This document shows positions 11,201 through 23,816 of a stretch of 64,000 nt of DNA, piece by piece. The stretch's first letter is position 1. Each line of letters begins with the position of its first letter. Both the position numbers and the translations under genes were made by a program. This DNA comes from Diplosphaera chodatii (lineage: Eukaryota; Chlorophyta; Trebouxiophyceae; Prasiolales; Stichococcaceae), in contig JAALGY010000052.1 in the NCBI GenBank assembly GCA_032358165.1, forward strand, positions 1,736,001 to 1,800,000. Reading direction: 5' to 3'. The notes beneath the pieces were generated by a model that saw only the letters and a list, made by a program, of their open reading frames with translations, did no database searches and was not told where the DNA came from.

Positions 11201-14200
11201 TCCTGTGACGCCAACAATGTGCAGCTCGGTTCGATCGTCATAGTCAAAATGGGTGAACGATCCTATGCATCCCTTGGCCGCTGAGCTGCTTGCTTGTATG
11301 CCACTGTGCGCGTGCAGCTCATGTCACCTGGCATGACCGGCAGCCCGATGGGTGCCTCTGCTGCCGCCGCCACGGCAGGGTCAGCATCTCATCCCAGGTG
11401 CAGCCTGTGCGCTGCTCCGGCAGGGACGTGCTGCTGGTCTCCCCCTACATTCGCACCACGCCACACAAGTGCTCAGGCTGCCCAGCTGACTGGCTGTGCT
11501 GTCGCTGCAGGCTGGGGAAATGCAGGAAAACGGACTTCGCGTGTCACCTGGAACTCAAGTTCGACATAGGGCTGCAGCGCTGTCTCTTTGCTGCTGGCGC
11601 CATCGCCCATTGCGGCGGCTGGGGATGCCAAGCGGCGGGGCAGGCCGGTGGCGCTGTGGATGCTGACCACCAGGAGGGGCTGCAAAGTCCACAGGGCACC
11701 TTTTCATGCACGATCTGCAATAGACGGGTGAAAGGCGGCAGGGCACATCCTTGCCCGACATACGTTGACTAGTGAGAGGTGAGCATGTGTAGCCAATCTG
11801 CCGCTTGGTGCACAGGCCCCAACCCACCTTGCGTGGGTGGAACTGCCGAAGGGCGCACAGGCGGTCGGACAGCTGCTCTGCCGTCGGCAGCAGCCGTGGC
11901 ACGGCCACATCCTTCACCATGTCTCGCAGTGAAGGCTCATAAGCGTCCAAGCCGCCTACTACAAGGCCGTGGATGCTTGCACACGAGTCCTGCAGCCGTC
12001 ATGGTCAGCACTCAACAGGGCGGCAGGCGGACTGGGTACAGCAACACGCAAGGAACAGTCAGCACGGCAAGCGTGCAGAGGTGGCTGCTGCAGGGGCGCA
12101 GCTGGATGCAGAACATCTCAGCTGCAACTCACCTGAATGAGCTGGTCGCGGCAGTGCAGCGGCTCTGCTATGACGTCCTCTGGCTGCTGCAGGGCAGCCA
12201 TGTGCTGGGAATGCTGCTTAGGTCCCAGGCCCTGTGGGGAGCAACCCGCACCCCCCGGCGTGCAGACCTGCCACATCGGCTGCGACCGCCAGCTGGCCTG
12301 CAGCCTGCCGTTTGCCTCCGACTCCTGCTGCGCCAGCGCTGCCGCCTCTGCTTCGTCTTGACACAGAGCCCACTCCCCAGACGCCTGGATGGCAGGGTGT
12401 GTCAGTCGTGACGACTCTCCGGCATACAGCGACGGCACATCCTCTATTCATCAATCTTGCCTTGAAAACAATAAAAGTAATGTTTTCTACATGCAGCCGT
12501 GCAGGTGTTGTTCCAGCACACCTTCTGGTGTTCATCCAGGGGCAGCGGCGGCCGGGGGGCGCGCCGCTGCTGAGGCGGCGTGGGCATGAGCGGCCCTGCC
12601 GCAGCCACCTGATTGCCGGCGGCACCCCACTGCTGCGGGCGCGGCGGCCCAGCCCAGGCGCACCGCACGTCCAGCGTCCCGGCCACCACGCCGTGGAGCC
12701 CCATCTCCCCCGCCAGCGCCGGCCCTGTAGCAGGGCGCAACTCCACTGTGAGTGGGGTGCCGGAAACAGCAGTCGCAGGAGATTGTGCGCTGCCCTGCAG
12801 TTCACAACGAACAGGGTGGCAGTCCTAGATCGGCAGACACTCGACAGACAGTCCTCCAGGACGTTCCCATACGAGGAAGCTGGAAGACACCAGAGTCGTG
12901 CGTGCCTGCACGGGAGCGAGCGCTTTCCCAGTCGTGGCGCTGCGCTGCTTCATCAGCTGGCGGCCGACCTTCGGCTCCTGGGACCACGATCTTGACCTGC
13001 ACAGCAGGACAAGTACATCGACGGAAACCTGACAGGAAACGTTGCACATCATACTCACTGTTGCTTGCGGCGGCCAACGCTGCGTGATGAGGCCTGCAGT
13101 CATATTGATCCAGCTGCAGCAAGATGATGGCACAGGCCCAGCCATCTGTGGTGTCCATGATGGCAGCACTGACTTCGCCAATCAGGCGGTCCCACAAGCC
13201 CAGCGTGCCACGGCGGCTCTCCCAGATGCGGGCAACCAGACTGTGCGGCCACCGTCGAAGCCGCAACCTGCTAAGAAGCACGCAGTCTGTTGCGCAACTG
13301 GCACAAAAACAACAGGTCTGCAGGTGTCCTTCACCACCCTGATTGGACTATGCTGCAGCAGTTTGCCTGCTGTGTTCCCCCTCTGCGCACGCTCACCCGG
13401 TTGTGCAGTGCAGGTCGACAGTCAGGCTCTCCGACGACAGGGCCAGGCGCCGGCTGCGCGACGCCTCCTCTCCTTCCACCAGCACCTGCACATCGTAGGT
13501 TGCATCACACGAGAGCGCCCTGCATGGCGCCTGCCTGGTAGGACCGTGGCATCTGGTGTCTGCAAGAAGCTTCATAGCGACATGTGCAGCAGACGACGCT
13601 TTTCATTCGAGTGACAGGGGAAGACCCTGACCTGCACGCACATGCGTGTGGCAGCCAGGCGGCGCCGGCGGTGCCGCGCGGCCGCAGCCCAGCCGTCGGC
13701 GCTCATCGCGCCCCCTCGCCCGGCGCCGCCCCAGTCCACCAGCGACGGGTGGCTGCGCACCTGCAGGCGCCCCAGACGCACCTCCAGCAGGAATGCCGGA
13801 GCATGCGCGTCCCTGCAATGGTGATCAACAATGACTCAGGATGTCAATGTATCCTGGGGCGGCATAGCCAGTTCGACTGCAGTTGGTTGCTACATAGGTC
13901 AGCTAATGACTGTGTTCGATCCTTCCGAGTGACGTGTTCACGCTGCTTGCACACGCACCTGACCAGAGCATTGAGGCCGGTGGCGCCGACTGCGCCGCGC
14001 TGAGTGCGCAGGTAGTCAGTGCCATCCCACAGCGGCCGCCGCGGCGGGCCCCACCCCGGCTGCAGGCGAGGCCATCAGCGCATCTCAATGGCTGCCTTTG
14101 CTTGGAGCTGAGCGATGCGAACTTTCAGATGATGGGAAGGCCGAAGGGCGCAGTTGCCAAAGGCCCTGCAGCTTGCAGGCCCCGCAGCCACTCGCCTGCA

Positions 14201-15711
14201 GAGGGTCGGGCAGGCAGACCACGAGTCCATCCTCGTCCAGCAGCCGGGACGGCTGCGGGTCCGGCGGCTGCTGCACCTCGAGCAGCGCGTGCGGCTGCCC
14301 CGAAGCGATGCCAGCTGCCGCCTGCAGCTGCCTGCGCGTGGCGTCGTCCAGGGGCGCGGGCGCTGCGCCGGCGACATGGCTGCTGGCCCCCATGGCCGCT
14401 GCAACGGCGAGCCGCTGCTCCATCTTGTCGACCCACTCTGGGGGAACGGCTGACCTGCTCCCAGGCCAGCGTCATTGCGTCATTGCACACTCAGTCTGTG
14501 ATGCACCTGCACCTCTGTCCTGAATCAGATGTCAGAACATGAGTGCAAAGGACTACATACGGCGTGTGCAGCCTTGGCGTGGTGCCGGACAACCCGTACC
14601 CACTCTGACGCCAGCGGTGACCCCGCCGATGCAGTGACCGCCCCGGCCGCGGCCGCAACCTCCCCCAGCCACCTGTCTCGAAGCGCAGCAGCACCTGCCG
14701 GCTGCGCACCCGCCAATGCGCCAAAGTCTGCGTCATACGGGCACAGATGGCAGTTGCTCGCTCCCAAGTGCTCAGCACTTTGGCTTTGATGGACAATGCA
14801 AACCACCGTACACGATAGCGACAAATGACACCTGGCTCACCGGGTGCTGCAAGCGCTGCTCTGTTTGCTGGGGTGCCGTGCCACCGGGCGGCTGTACATT
14901 CTGCCTGCTGGCTGCATCGCTATTGCTCGGACCCTGCTGCTGCTGAAAGTCAGCGCTGACCGCAGGTATGGAAACGTGCTGCGGTTGGATGTCTGCTGAC
15001 CTGTCGGCAGGGAGATTGCGCAAGGAGTCTATTAATAAGGGCTGATGCTGGCCTCGCAAGCACATCAAGCATGTCACGCGTATCGCAACACACTACCAGT
15101 ATCCGATCCTGTCACACACTGCTGGCCCACCTGACTGGCGGTTGGCTTCCTGATGATGCAGAGTGCACACGCCCCGTTGCCACATCAAGCACGTCAACCT
15201 CGTACCTCTGCTGCAGCTTCGCAGCATGCATGGCACCTGCACAAGGTGATGCGACGCGCCTCTGCATCCAGTTCCTGACCACATGCACCATAAGCAGCAA
15301 GGCATCAAGCATTCTGCAGCCTTGACGTCAGTGACATAAGCAATTCAAAGCGGAAAGATTCTTCGGGATGGTCATGTACACGCCTGGCGTGCGGGTGTTG
15401 CCTCCAGAGGCGTCGCGCTCGCCGTCATGCTGGCTGGCGAACCTGATGACCGACCCGCTGCTGCCGAGCCGCCTGCCCGTGGCATGGCCTTCGAAAAGCG
15501 GGTTCCGTGCAGGGGACTGCACTTCGGAGCCTCCAGCGACCGTCGAGTGCCCGCTTGGCTGGCTTAGGTTGCTTACATCCGCAAATAAGGGGTTTTCGAA
15601 GGAGTCTGCAAGGTTGTCAGAATGCAGCACATCTTTCTTCCATGGAATGGCGCTGCTCGGTCGCATATGGCTGGAAGATGTGGCACTGTTGTACATTCTG
15701 GATGCTACCAT
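8226..15711 (-). CDS. CC2D2A: CC2D2A-like coiled-coil/C2 domain protein (ciliary transition zone)
   Basis: Exons at the C-terminal end join in phase: 11679-11548, 11202-11083, 10879-10710, 10554-10264, 10108-9985, 9770-9555, 9432-9321, 9099-8934, 8784-8677 and 8504-8226. In order they show a C2 strand (PLLVVSIHSATGLP), a second C2 half (VAVLSVFDRLPGG), the DVPPLMPGY linker, AYLILGTALSG, LQLWDPLTG, NMWVNIQ with WQPFF, and a terminal AWLYVAVL. This is the landmark series of metazoan CC2D2A (LILGTA, WNP.TG, NIWFNIQ, VWVYVASL). Upstream exons carry DEDGLVVCLPDP and another C2-like segment. The protein anchors transition-fibre and MKS-complex function at the ciliary base. The piece between 9321 and 9099 does not close in phase, so a small exon or different acceptor is missing. 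The N-terminal half and the start near 15711 are approximate. Confidence 0.8.
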
Positions 15712-16354
15712 TCTCGGACAGAATCAACAGGCCTGCTGACGTGCTATCGTCCTGTGCGGATGGATCAACTGCGGTTTTCTAGCATCACGTATATATGCAG
15801 GCTTGTGTTTGATGTCCCACCTAACGATCATGAAATAGGTCCTCATTACGTTCGTGAACCCGCTGAAGCATGCACAAGTGCTTTGATCGAGCTGAGACAA
15901 TGCATCAATCCATTTTTGTCCCGTCCCATATTTGACTGCAGGGTGCCCTGGGTGCCCTGTACAAATGCATGCACCTCTGGTGCATGGATCCAGCAGAAGC
16001 ATTTCTGTCATGCTTGCAGCTGCTGTACGAAGTTTCAGCGATTGCATCTGATTGCACCTGGCACGCCTCAATCAGCTGTGCAACCTGTGTCTCATCGATG
16101 GGCCAAGCAGCAACATTTCAGGAGTTGTTCGTCAGCACGTCGACATGTAACAGTCTGGACATGAATGATTGCCCAGAGGAATTGTGACTGTTGCCTCGGC
16201 TGAGTCCCGCAGGTCACGGTGCGGTTTGCTCTGATGCATGCTGCTGCGGCGGCGGCCTTGCGGCATCGCTCGGCCGCACTCATGTGAGGAGACAAGGTTC
16301 AGTCGCATTACGAAAGTCAGCAGGGGAGAAATCTGGCGCTGAAAAGGGGTTGCA
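15712..16354. other. Head-to-head intergenic stretch
   Basis: Between the 5' ends of the CC2D2A-like gene and the nucleotide-sugar transporter. A 180-codon plus-strand frame crosses it but has no domain or codon pattern that convinces me. Confidence 0.4.
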
Positions 16355-18692
16355 ATGGGGGAGGCCAGCTTTGCCATGAAGCTGTGGGGCGCCACCTACT
16401 ACATGACAGCATCGATGGTGGTGCAGCTCATGAACAAGGTGCCGCCCTGCCTGAGCTTGAGTATTGCTGATGATGATGTTGGCTTGAATAGCGTTGCGCG
16501 GTTTTTGCGTGCAATGGCGGCGCAATTGTCGCACCTTGCATGTGCTGCGGTCTCAGCTCTTCAACCTGCCAGATCGTGGTGGTCTCGACTTGCTCAGGCA
16601 CTATTCACATCTTACAACTTCCAGTGCCCGCTGCTAGTGGGGCTGCTGCAGATGGCCATCATCACACCGGTAAGGCTGCAGTCGGTGGCTGACATGACTT
16701 GCTCATTCCTGAAGCAGCACGCTTTGCAGTATCTGAGCCGAAAGGTGCCGAGCAGGTGTGCTACGCAGTGGCGCGTCCGCGGCTGGAGGCCAAGACGTTT
16801 CGTGCTGTGGTGCCGCTGGCTGTCGTGAACGTGCTGAACCTGGTGTGCGGCCTCATTGGTGAGATGAGTTCTCAGCGACTCAGCATGCTATGACTGTGGC
16901 TATTCCATGCTCATGCAGCTGCCTCTCATAGGCCGATGGACCTGCACACGCCAGAACCTGTACTAGTACTCTCAAATGCAGGCACTGGTGGGCTGAACGT
17001 GCCAATGTTCATTGCGTTACGCCGGTTCACTCTGGTGACCACAATGCTGCTAGAGCGGCTGATGTACAAGCGCAAGCATGACCGCAGCACCTACGGCGCG
17101 GTTGGCACCATGATCATGGGTGAGATACTGCTGTCGAAGCTAAAATATGTCGTGGTCAGTAAGACGGTGATGATGTGGTACATACACTGTGCAAACGATG
17201 TTTCCTCTGGTTTGATTAGCATAACCGGTGCTGCTGCCCTTCACAGGTGCATTGCTAGCGGCAATCACAGATCTCTCGTTTAATCTGTGGGGATACACAG
17301 CAGTGATTGGCAATGACTTCGCGACAGCTATGTACTTGATCATGGTCAAGAACACGCCGGCAGCCAGCATCCTCAGCACCACGGCAAGTGCCGAGGTTCA
17401 CGAGCACCCATTTGTATTCGAGTGCCCATCTTGACTTTCTGACAGGCAATGTACTGATTCAGATGCCCCATGCATCTTGTGCAGGGGCTGCTGTTCTACA
17501 ACGCGGCGCTGAGCGTGCCGCTGCTTGCGGTTGCGGTGGCGCTGTCCAATGAGCCGGCGCTCATGCAGTCATACCCCCTCCGTCATGACAGCGGCTTCCA
17601 GGTATGCAGCCAGCTACCTCACAGGGCGTTGCTGGACTGACACTGCTTCGCAAAGGGTCTCGCTGACGCTTGGACGGGGTTGGTCTGCAGCTAGTGCTGG
17701 CGGCGAGCGCGGTCCTGGGGCTGACGATCAACCACTCCACATTCCTGTGCACGCAAGTGAATGAGCCGCTGATGACCAGCGTCGCCGGCAACCTCAAAAA
17801 CGTGCTCATGGTGCGCAACCTTGTGCATCAGCTAATGTATACGCCACCGCATATCCTCCGCCTGCGATGCAGCAAGCACCCAGCGCAAGAGCCTGCAAGT
17901 ACCCCAGAACATCCTGTGTCACGTGAACAGGTGTCCCAGTGTCAGAGGCATTCTTCCCTGTATGATGCCTGTTGACCGGTGTCTGCATCAATTTACAGAC
18001 TGTGGTGGGCGCCGTGGCATTCCCAGATTTCCTGTACAGTGCGCCCAATGTCCTGGGTCTCGCACTCAGCATGATTGGCGCGGTGTGGTATGCAATGCAG
18101 TCGGCCATGCGGGTACGCTTCCGCTTGACATGGTTCATCCAGTAAGCTGCTGGAGCAGCTGCTTTCCTGATGTGTTACGCTGTTGATTAGCACCCAGATG
18201 CCATGCCATGGCTATGATCGGTGTTGACTCTTGCATCGGTGCTCATGCAGGCAAGGCGGAAGCCACCATCGCTACTGCCGCAGAAGCAGCCGCTCATTGG
18301 TAAAGAGCGGCCGACCCTGAACAGGGCAACTTCAGGGGGTGACACAGCGTCGGCGGTCATGTACAGGTGGCTCACATGGTCCGGATCACACTCAGCCCTT
18401 GCAGTGAGGTGTGCATCGTGTCAGCTGTCTCAAAGCATGCATTCTGCCGCAAACTGCAAATTCATCCGACTGCAGGCGAGTGCCCAGTAGCGACGCAATT
18501 GCAGCAATGGCAGGTGGGAACGGCAGCAGCAAGGTAGCAGGTGCTGGCGACATCGGCAAAGCAGGTGGCAGCGGCACGGCTGCAGACGCAGGAAGCGGCA
18601 GTCACATGCCCGCCGGCAGTCGGCGGGGCTCGGTCAGCACCGAGGAGCAGCTGCAGAGGTTACAAGTGGTGTCTGCCGCCAGCTCTGGGTAG
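16355..18692 (+). CDS. Nucleotide-sugar transporter, SLC35/TPT family
   Basis: Exons 16355-16438, 16598-16669, about 16733-16859, about 16988-17119, 17247-17383, 17485-17601, 17691-17810, 17999-18112 and about 18250 to the stop at 18692. The protein is a ten-helix type membrane carrier with SLC35D-like landmarks: LMNKALF in helix 1, LNVPMFIALRRFTLVTTMLLE, NLWGYTAVIGNDFATA, LLFYNAALSVPLL, and TTS-equivalent TSVAGNLKNVLM near the C-terminus. Such proteins exchange cytosolic UDP- or GDP-sugars for nucleoside monophosphate across Golgi or ER membranes. The sugar cannot be told from sequence. The intron after exon 5 has a textbook GC donor (GCAAGT at 17384). The junction around 16670-16733 and the polar Gly/Ala/Ser-rich tail are the uncertain parts. 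Confidence 0.85.
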
Positions 18693-19442
18693 CACCACTG
18701 CCGGTAGCTGTTGCACCTGTACATATTTGAGATAGACAGGCTGCTCCGGCTTGGGGACCTAGTCAAAGAATAGAAGAGGGTGTGTGGCTGTCACCATGCT
18801 GCCTGTGGACGTATCGATGCTATGCTTGCGAGAATGCGGCATCCAAGTTCGCCAGAATTTTGGCAGGATTTTCTGCGCGTCACTGGCCCCTCGGCCACGG
18901 TGGAGATGCCACCGCAATGTGACCTGAACAAATTGCAAGCAATGCTGTCCGTGCATGTGCTGACACCCTGTGCATGCGCTGCACCATCTTTGGAGGGCCA
19001 TCTCTCTGCGAGTGTTGGTGCACTGGTGCACCATGCATGTCGTGAAAGCTTGGTCTTACAAGCGACATCGTAGCGGCGGCAGCATGGCGGGTTGGTGCCC
19101 AGGGTTTAGGAGCTGGCTTGGTGCTCATCAGGCATGAAGCAACGCACATTGAGTCGACAACCACAGGCTGTTGACATCGACACGATATTGTGCGAGGCGC
19201 GTTCCAGGTTGGGAATCGAGCGAGCGCGTCTCACATATTCCTGTGAACCAAGCCTGACATCCACTTTTGCATCCTTGACAGCACCGTCAGTTGCCTACCG
19301 AGTCTGCTGCATTTAGCAAGTGCAACGTGATCATACATCGCACCCACCGCTGCAACCTATCGCTGGTGAGTTCCGCACCCACAGATGCAATGATGTTCTT
19401 GCCGCCGCTGCATGCTCACATTGGCGCATCAAAGAGTACAGC
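18693..19442. other. Intergenic stretch upstream of TIM9
   Basis: No gene seen. Contains the transporter 3' UTR and the TIM9 promoter. Confidence 0.45.
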
Positions 19443-20061
19443 ATGCGCACTGCAGCTGCTGCAATGAACAACCCTCTGGAGGGTGTCACCGGGTTGCCGG
19501 AGGAGCAGAAGCGGAAGCTGGAGGATGCAATCGAGCAGATGCAAGTACGGGACAGGTGAGCCGTCGCCACAGATTGCGATGGCATCACGGATTGCACTTG
19601 CAGCACCACACCCTCCAGGCAACTACCCTCAAAGCAGCAGAGCAGAGCAAAGCCTGTGGCGTCTCACGATCACCAGCAGATGAGTGGTACCATGTGAGAG
19701 GTACAATGTGAGGTTGACACACACCACTGCGCGCTATGCTGCAGCCTGCGCATGTACAACTCGCTGGTGGAGAAGTGCTTCCGGGACTGCGTAGACTCCT
19801 TCCGGAGGAAAGATCTCGAGAGCTCAGAGGAGAAGGTGCCTCATCAGTCTGGCTGGATATCGCAACATGCCAAACCGTGCGCATGCCCATCTGCAGTACA
19901 ATGTGCACAACAGCGGCAGTTCACGGACAATGCTCATGCTGGTGCAGTGTGTGCAACGGTGCTGCGAGAAGTTCATGAAGCACTCCGCACGGGTCGGAAT
20001 TCGCTTCGCAGAGCTCAGCGCCCAGGCAGAGCAGCAGGTGCAGCAGATGATGCAAAAGTGA
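19443..20061 (+). CDS. TIM9: TIM9, small Tim chaperone of the mitochondrial intermembrane space
   Basis: Three exons (19443-19555, 19745-19835, 19948-20061) join cleanly and give about 105 residues. The twin CX3C motifs that define small Tims are present: C-F-R-D-C in exon 2 and C-V-Q-R-C in exon 3. The flanking sequence is typical of TIM9 (SLRMYNSLVEKC, VDSFRRKDL, then RVGIRFAEL). It forms a hexamer with TIM10 that carries hydrophobic precursors across the intermembrane space. The first ATG gives a short alanine-rich lead; a second in-frame ATG (MNNPLEG) eight codons on is an equally good start. Confidence 0.95.
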
Positions 20062-20530
20062 GGCGGCAGTGGACGAGCTGCACAGTGAGCAGCTGATAGG
20101 CACGGCAGCCTGCGTCAAGCATGTGCGGTGTGCAGGCGATTGTAGTCAGCACAGTGATGCGAACATCAGCCGACCCAATGCAGCTGTTCCCGATTGTTTG
20201 CCTCCCATTTTTGTGCATGATTGTGGTAGAGGCCAAAGTGAGTGTCAATGGAGGCGAAGCCTGCCTGTTGCTTTTGCCTTGGAGCGTATCAATCACATGT
20301 CATTCATGGCGGGGTGACTCAGTAGTCGTCAGCGCAGACTTATATGATGTACAAACCACGAGGGTAGCCGTCTTGTCAACACCTTGCACCCTCCCGAATC
20401 CTCTGAAGTTATGGCAATGCGCACATTGCCTGCTGCATGTCGCAACATCAACTGACCTTATGCGACGCAGTCTGCAGCAGCAAGCATCGATTGCGGCGCC
20501 GACACCCACAGGACCCAAACAGGAGCTGCA
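20062..20530. other. Convergent intergenic stretch
   Basis: 3' ends of TIM9 and CHLI face each other. Nothing else seen. Confidence 0.5.
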
Positions 20531-23281
20531 TCAGCGGCCAGGCAGGCCGCCCCAGGCGCCGGCCTTCTTGGGCGCGGACTTCGCCGCCGCCGTGGCCTCC
20601 TGCTCCGCCTTCTTCTTGGCATCCTCCTCGGCCTTGGCTGCCTGTGTGTCAGCGGCATCACACTCGTGACAGCCAGCCCACCGCAGTCAGGAGCCAAGGC
20701 ACCGTCTGTAGCGGTATGTGCGGACAACTGATCATCGTCTGTGTGTGATGGTATGCCCAGCGGAGCTTCCAATGGAATACCTTGGGGTTGGTCACACGGC
20801 GGAAGGCGAGCGCCACCTTGGTGCCATTGTCGATGGGGTCCAGCGGGTCCTTCCGCATCCTGCACACAGCAGATGCTCTGCTGAAAGCAGCTGGGACGGC
20901 GGACAGCACGCCGTCCTGCCTGTGGGGATACATACGGACGCCTCACAATGCTCCATGACAATAGACACCCAGCCCGTGGGGCACATGAGCGCTGGCCGCG
21001 TACAGCACACAGCCAGCCAAGATGTAGGAAACATTGACCGAGCACCTGTGGTTGAGGCACAGCGCGATCACGCGGGCGACGTCCTCCAGGGTGACCTCCG
21101 CGCGGCCCTCCAGGGCGACCAGGGCCTTGGCGGCGCGGTTGACCACCATGTCCCCCCGAATGCCGTCCACCTCCAGCAGCGAGCAGATCTGCGGCACGCA
21201 CGGCGGAACCTGACCTTCAAGCTGGCTAGCGCACACATCCTTGGCCAACAACGCGCCAGCAGCAGCGCTGGTCCTGGCCAACGCAGAGGCTCATGATTAT
21301 TCTCAAACTGGCGGCGCCCCGCAGCAGGATGTGACTGCATGAGCACCTCGCTGATCTTAAGCTTCGTGTCTCTGCTGATGGCGACCTCCGGCAGCCGCGC
21401 GGTTGCGGCGGTCAGCTTGTCGCGCAGCGCCTGCTGCTCCCCCTCCACACTTTGGCAGAACTTGTCGGGGTCCTGCAGTTGGGGTTTTCACAGTCGGTGG
21501 AATGTCAAACCAGCGCCAATGCGGCTTGTGTAGCAAGGCAATGTGAAGCCCAATTGCCTAAGCGGACTTTCAGGGCACAAGGTGAACGCCAAAGGCTGCT
21601 GTCAGGAGCAAGCCTGATGCACTGTCAGACGGGCCGACGGACGTCTACAGAAAACTCCACAGCTTCCTGTACAGAGCGACATTTTTGCATTGCGCGCAAG
21701 CAGACTCGCCTCCTCGTACTGCATGCGGGACATGACCAGCTCCACGCGCGTGTCGGTGTCCTGCAGCGTGGAGACGTTGACGGACAGCCCGAAGCGGTCC
21801 AGCAGCTGCGGCCGGAGCTCGCCCTCCTGGGGGTTGCCGCTGCCGATCATGATGAACTGCGGCGCCACGACGGTGCAACACGCTCAGCACACAGGGATGA
21901 CCGCCAAGCCGTGCTCGCGCCAACAACTGGTGACCCAGCTTCAGGATGATGAACGGGTTGTTGCCGGGAGGGAGTCGCTGCTGCCGGGCGGCCACCTTGG
22001 CGGGGTGCGCAATGGAGATGCCCTCGCGCTCCACCGTGTTGACGCCGCTGGCCGCCGAATCCAGCACCACGTCCACCAGCCCATCGTCCAGCAGGTTCAC
22101 CTCATCCACGTACAGAATGCCCCGGTTTGCCTTGGCCTGCGGGCAAAGCCCAGGCGCTCCCTGAGGTTTTGCGGTGCTGGGGTACGGCTGGCGTGCTGAC
22201 CCTATGTGTGGCCAAACGGTGCTGTTGCTGCTGCATGCAGCCTGAGAGTGGAGCTGGCGATGTGACAGCTCATGCGCACCAGCAGGCCGGGCTCGTAGGC
22301 CTTGACGCCCTCTTGCAGCGCCTTCTCAATGTCAATGGTCCCGCAGATGCGGTCCTCCGTCGCACCCAGCGGCAGCTCCACCTGCGCGCGGCGGTGCCGG
22401 AGTTGCATTCAGCACCACAACCAGTGCAGGGTCGCGCTCTTTTGCGTCATCCGCAGCTGCTGGCCTAGCTCCTGCAAGCTCATTCCGATTGCACTATGCA
22501 GCGTCCAAAGTAGCAATGTCACAGCCCATGTAGATGGCAAACAGATGCCGTCTTCCTGCATCACCCACCAGGGGCGTGGGCACATGTGCTGTGGGCAGGT
22601 TCTCCCCCGCGGCGTGACGTTGCCGCGCCTCAGGCCCCATGTTCTTGGGGTCTGACGGGTCTGAATTGAAGGCGTCATCCGCCACCACCTCAATCTTCGG
22701 GAGCATCTCTACCATCGCGCGCACCTGATCCATGAAGCAGGACAGTGAGGACCACCAGCTCTGCACGGCCTCATCTGCATGGGTCGCATGCACTGCAACA
22801 TGCGACGGCAAAGCGTGCGATATGGTCATCTTGCTTGGTCGTGCTTCGCGGCGCACTCGGGTGCGGCCATGCGAGGCGTTGTACCACTCACTGCGACGGA
22901 CTTTCCGGTGCCCCGATCGCCCATGATGAGCACGCCTCCTATCCGCGGATCGATGACGTTCAGGAGCAGCGCCAGCCTCATGTCACCCTGCCCCGCGATG
23001 CGGACGAAGGGAAATGCTGGCGCCGTCACTGCTCGTCGGCCGCTGGTGGCGCTGTCCAGCGAGGGGCCCTCGACTGTGTCCACCTGCTCGGCTGGCGGCG
23101 CTGCCACGGCTGAACATAGGGTCCTGTTTGGCCCTGTGCTGTGCTGCCGCGGCTGAATGCCCGCTGCCAGCTGTGGCCTCCTCAGCAGAGCTGGAGGACA
23201 TGTGCACTGTTGTAAGTGTCTGGGAAGCTGAACTTGCTGCTGCATCGGAGCAAGTGCACCTGCATGCTGCCGAACCAGCAT
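20531..23281 (-). CDS. CHLI: Magnesium chelatase subunit I (chloroplast AAA+ ATPase)
   Basis: Nine exons close perfectly in phase: 23281-22892, 22724-22569, 22381-22280, 22136-21996, 21856-21710, 21472-21347, 21188-21046, 20859-20781 and 20641-20531 (about 464 residues). The first exon gives a Gln/Arg-rich probable transit peptide. Landmarks follow: Walker [18 protein letters not shown], Walker [14 protein letters not shown], the arginine-finger region [29 protein letters not shown] and a C-terminal GAWGGLPGR. With CHLD and CHLH it inserts Mg2+ into protoporphyrin IX, the first committed chlorophyll step. The residues after the P-loop are V-A-V rather than the usual T-T-V or T-A-V. That divergence and the Lys/Glu/Ala-rich tail would fit a CHLI2-type paralog, but I cannot decide between CHLI1 and CHLI2. 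The intron after exon 5 uses a GC donor (GCGAGT). Confidence 0.95.
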
Positions 23282-23816
23282 GCTGGCACTCGAGCAGTAA
23301 ACCACAGCGATGTGTCAATCGTGGTAAATCTCGAAGGCTGCAAATGCAGCTGTATTACCTAGGCTGATTTTGCCGCAGACCAGTTGTGACTTGCAAGTGA
23401 TTCAGATAGCTTCCTTTGAGGGACGATCCAAGTTTGCAGAGTTGAGTCGGCTCAGCGAATGCCAATCGGATATAGAGATTGGGACTTGCACCGCCGAACC
23501 CTAATCGGCGCAGCAGCAGCATGCAGAAGCTCAGGCAGAAGCCGAGGCCAGCGGTATTCAGCTTGCTGAGATACTGCATGCAAAGGAAGTCTCTATCAGG
23601 ACAGCGAAGTGCCTGTCGCGGTCGCGGGAGGTTTGTGCAAGGTGTTGACATTTGCCCAATCTGCCTTGTCGACAAGAGCTTCAAATTGGGGAGGTGCACC
23701 CCAACCCAGCGCTAGCACCTGCTCAGCGCAGCTGTGCAGCGTGCCCGCCTCATTCGCCCGCACGTGCAGGATGAGCTGAGAATGCAATCGCCACTTGGGA
23801 CAGCTTTACAGCAGCA
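23282..23816. promoter_or_regulatory. Probable bidirectional promoter region, CHLI / carrier
   Basis: 535 bases separate the divergent start codons of CHLI and the carrier. No TATA box or named element stands out. Promoter role inferred from position only. Confidence 0.45.

Noticed and set aside
15622..16164. Plus-strand open frame of 180 codons ahead of the transporter
   Set aside because: No recognisable domain, overlaps the likely N-terminal exon of the CC2D2A-like gene on the other strand, and codon choice is unlike its neighbours.
23355..23787. Minus-strand frames between CHLI and the carrier
   Set aside because: They fall in the gap between two divergent genes whose starts are well supported. 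No splice phase links them to CHLI.
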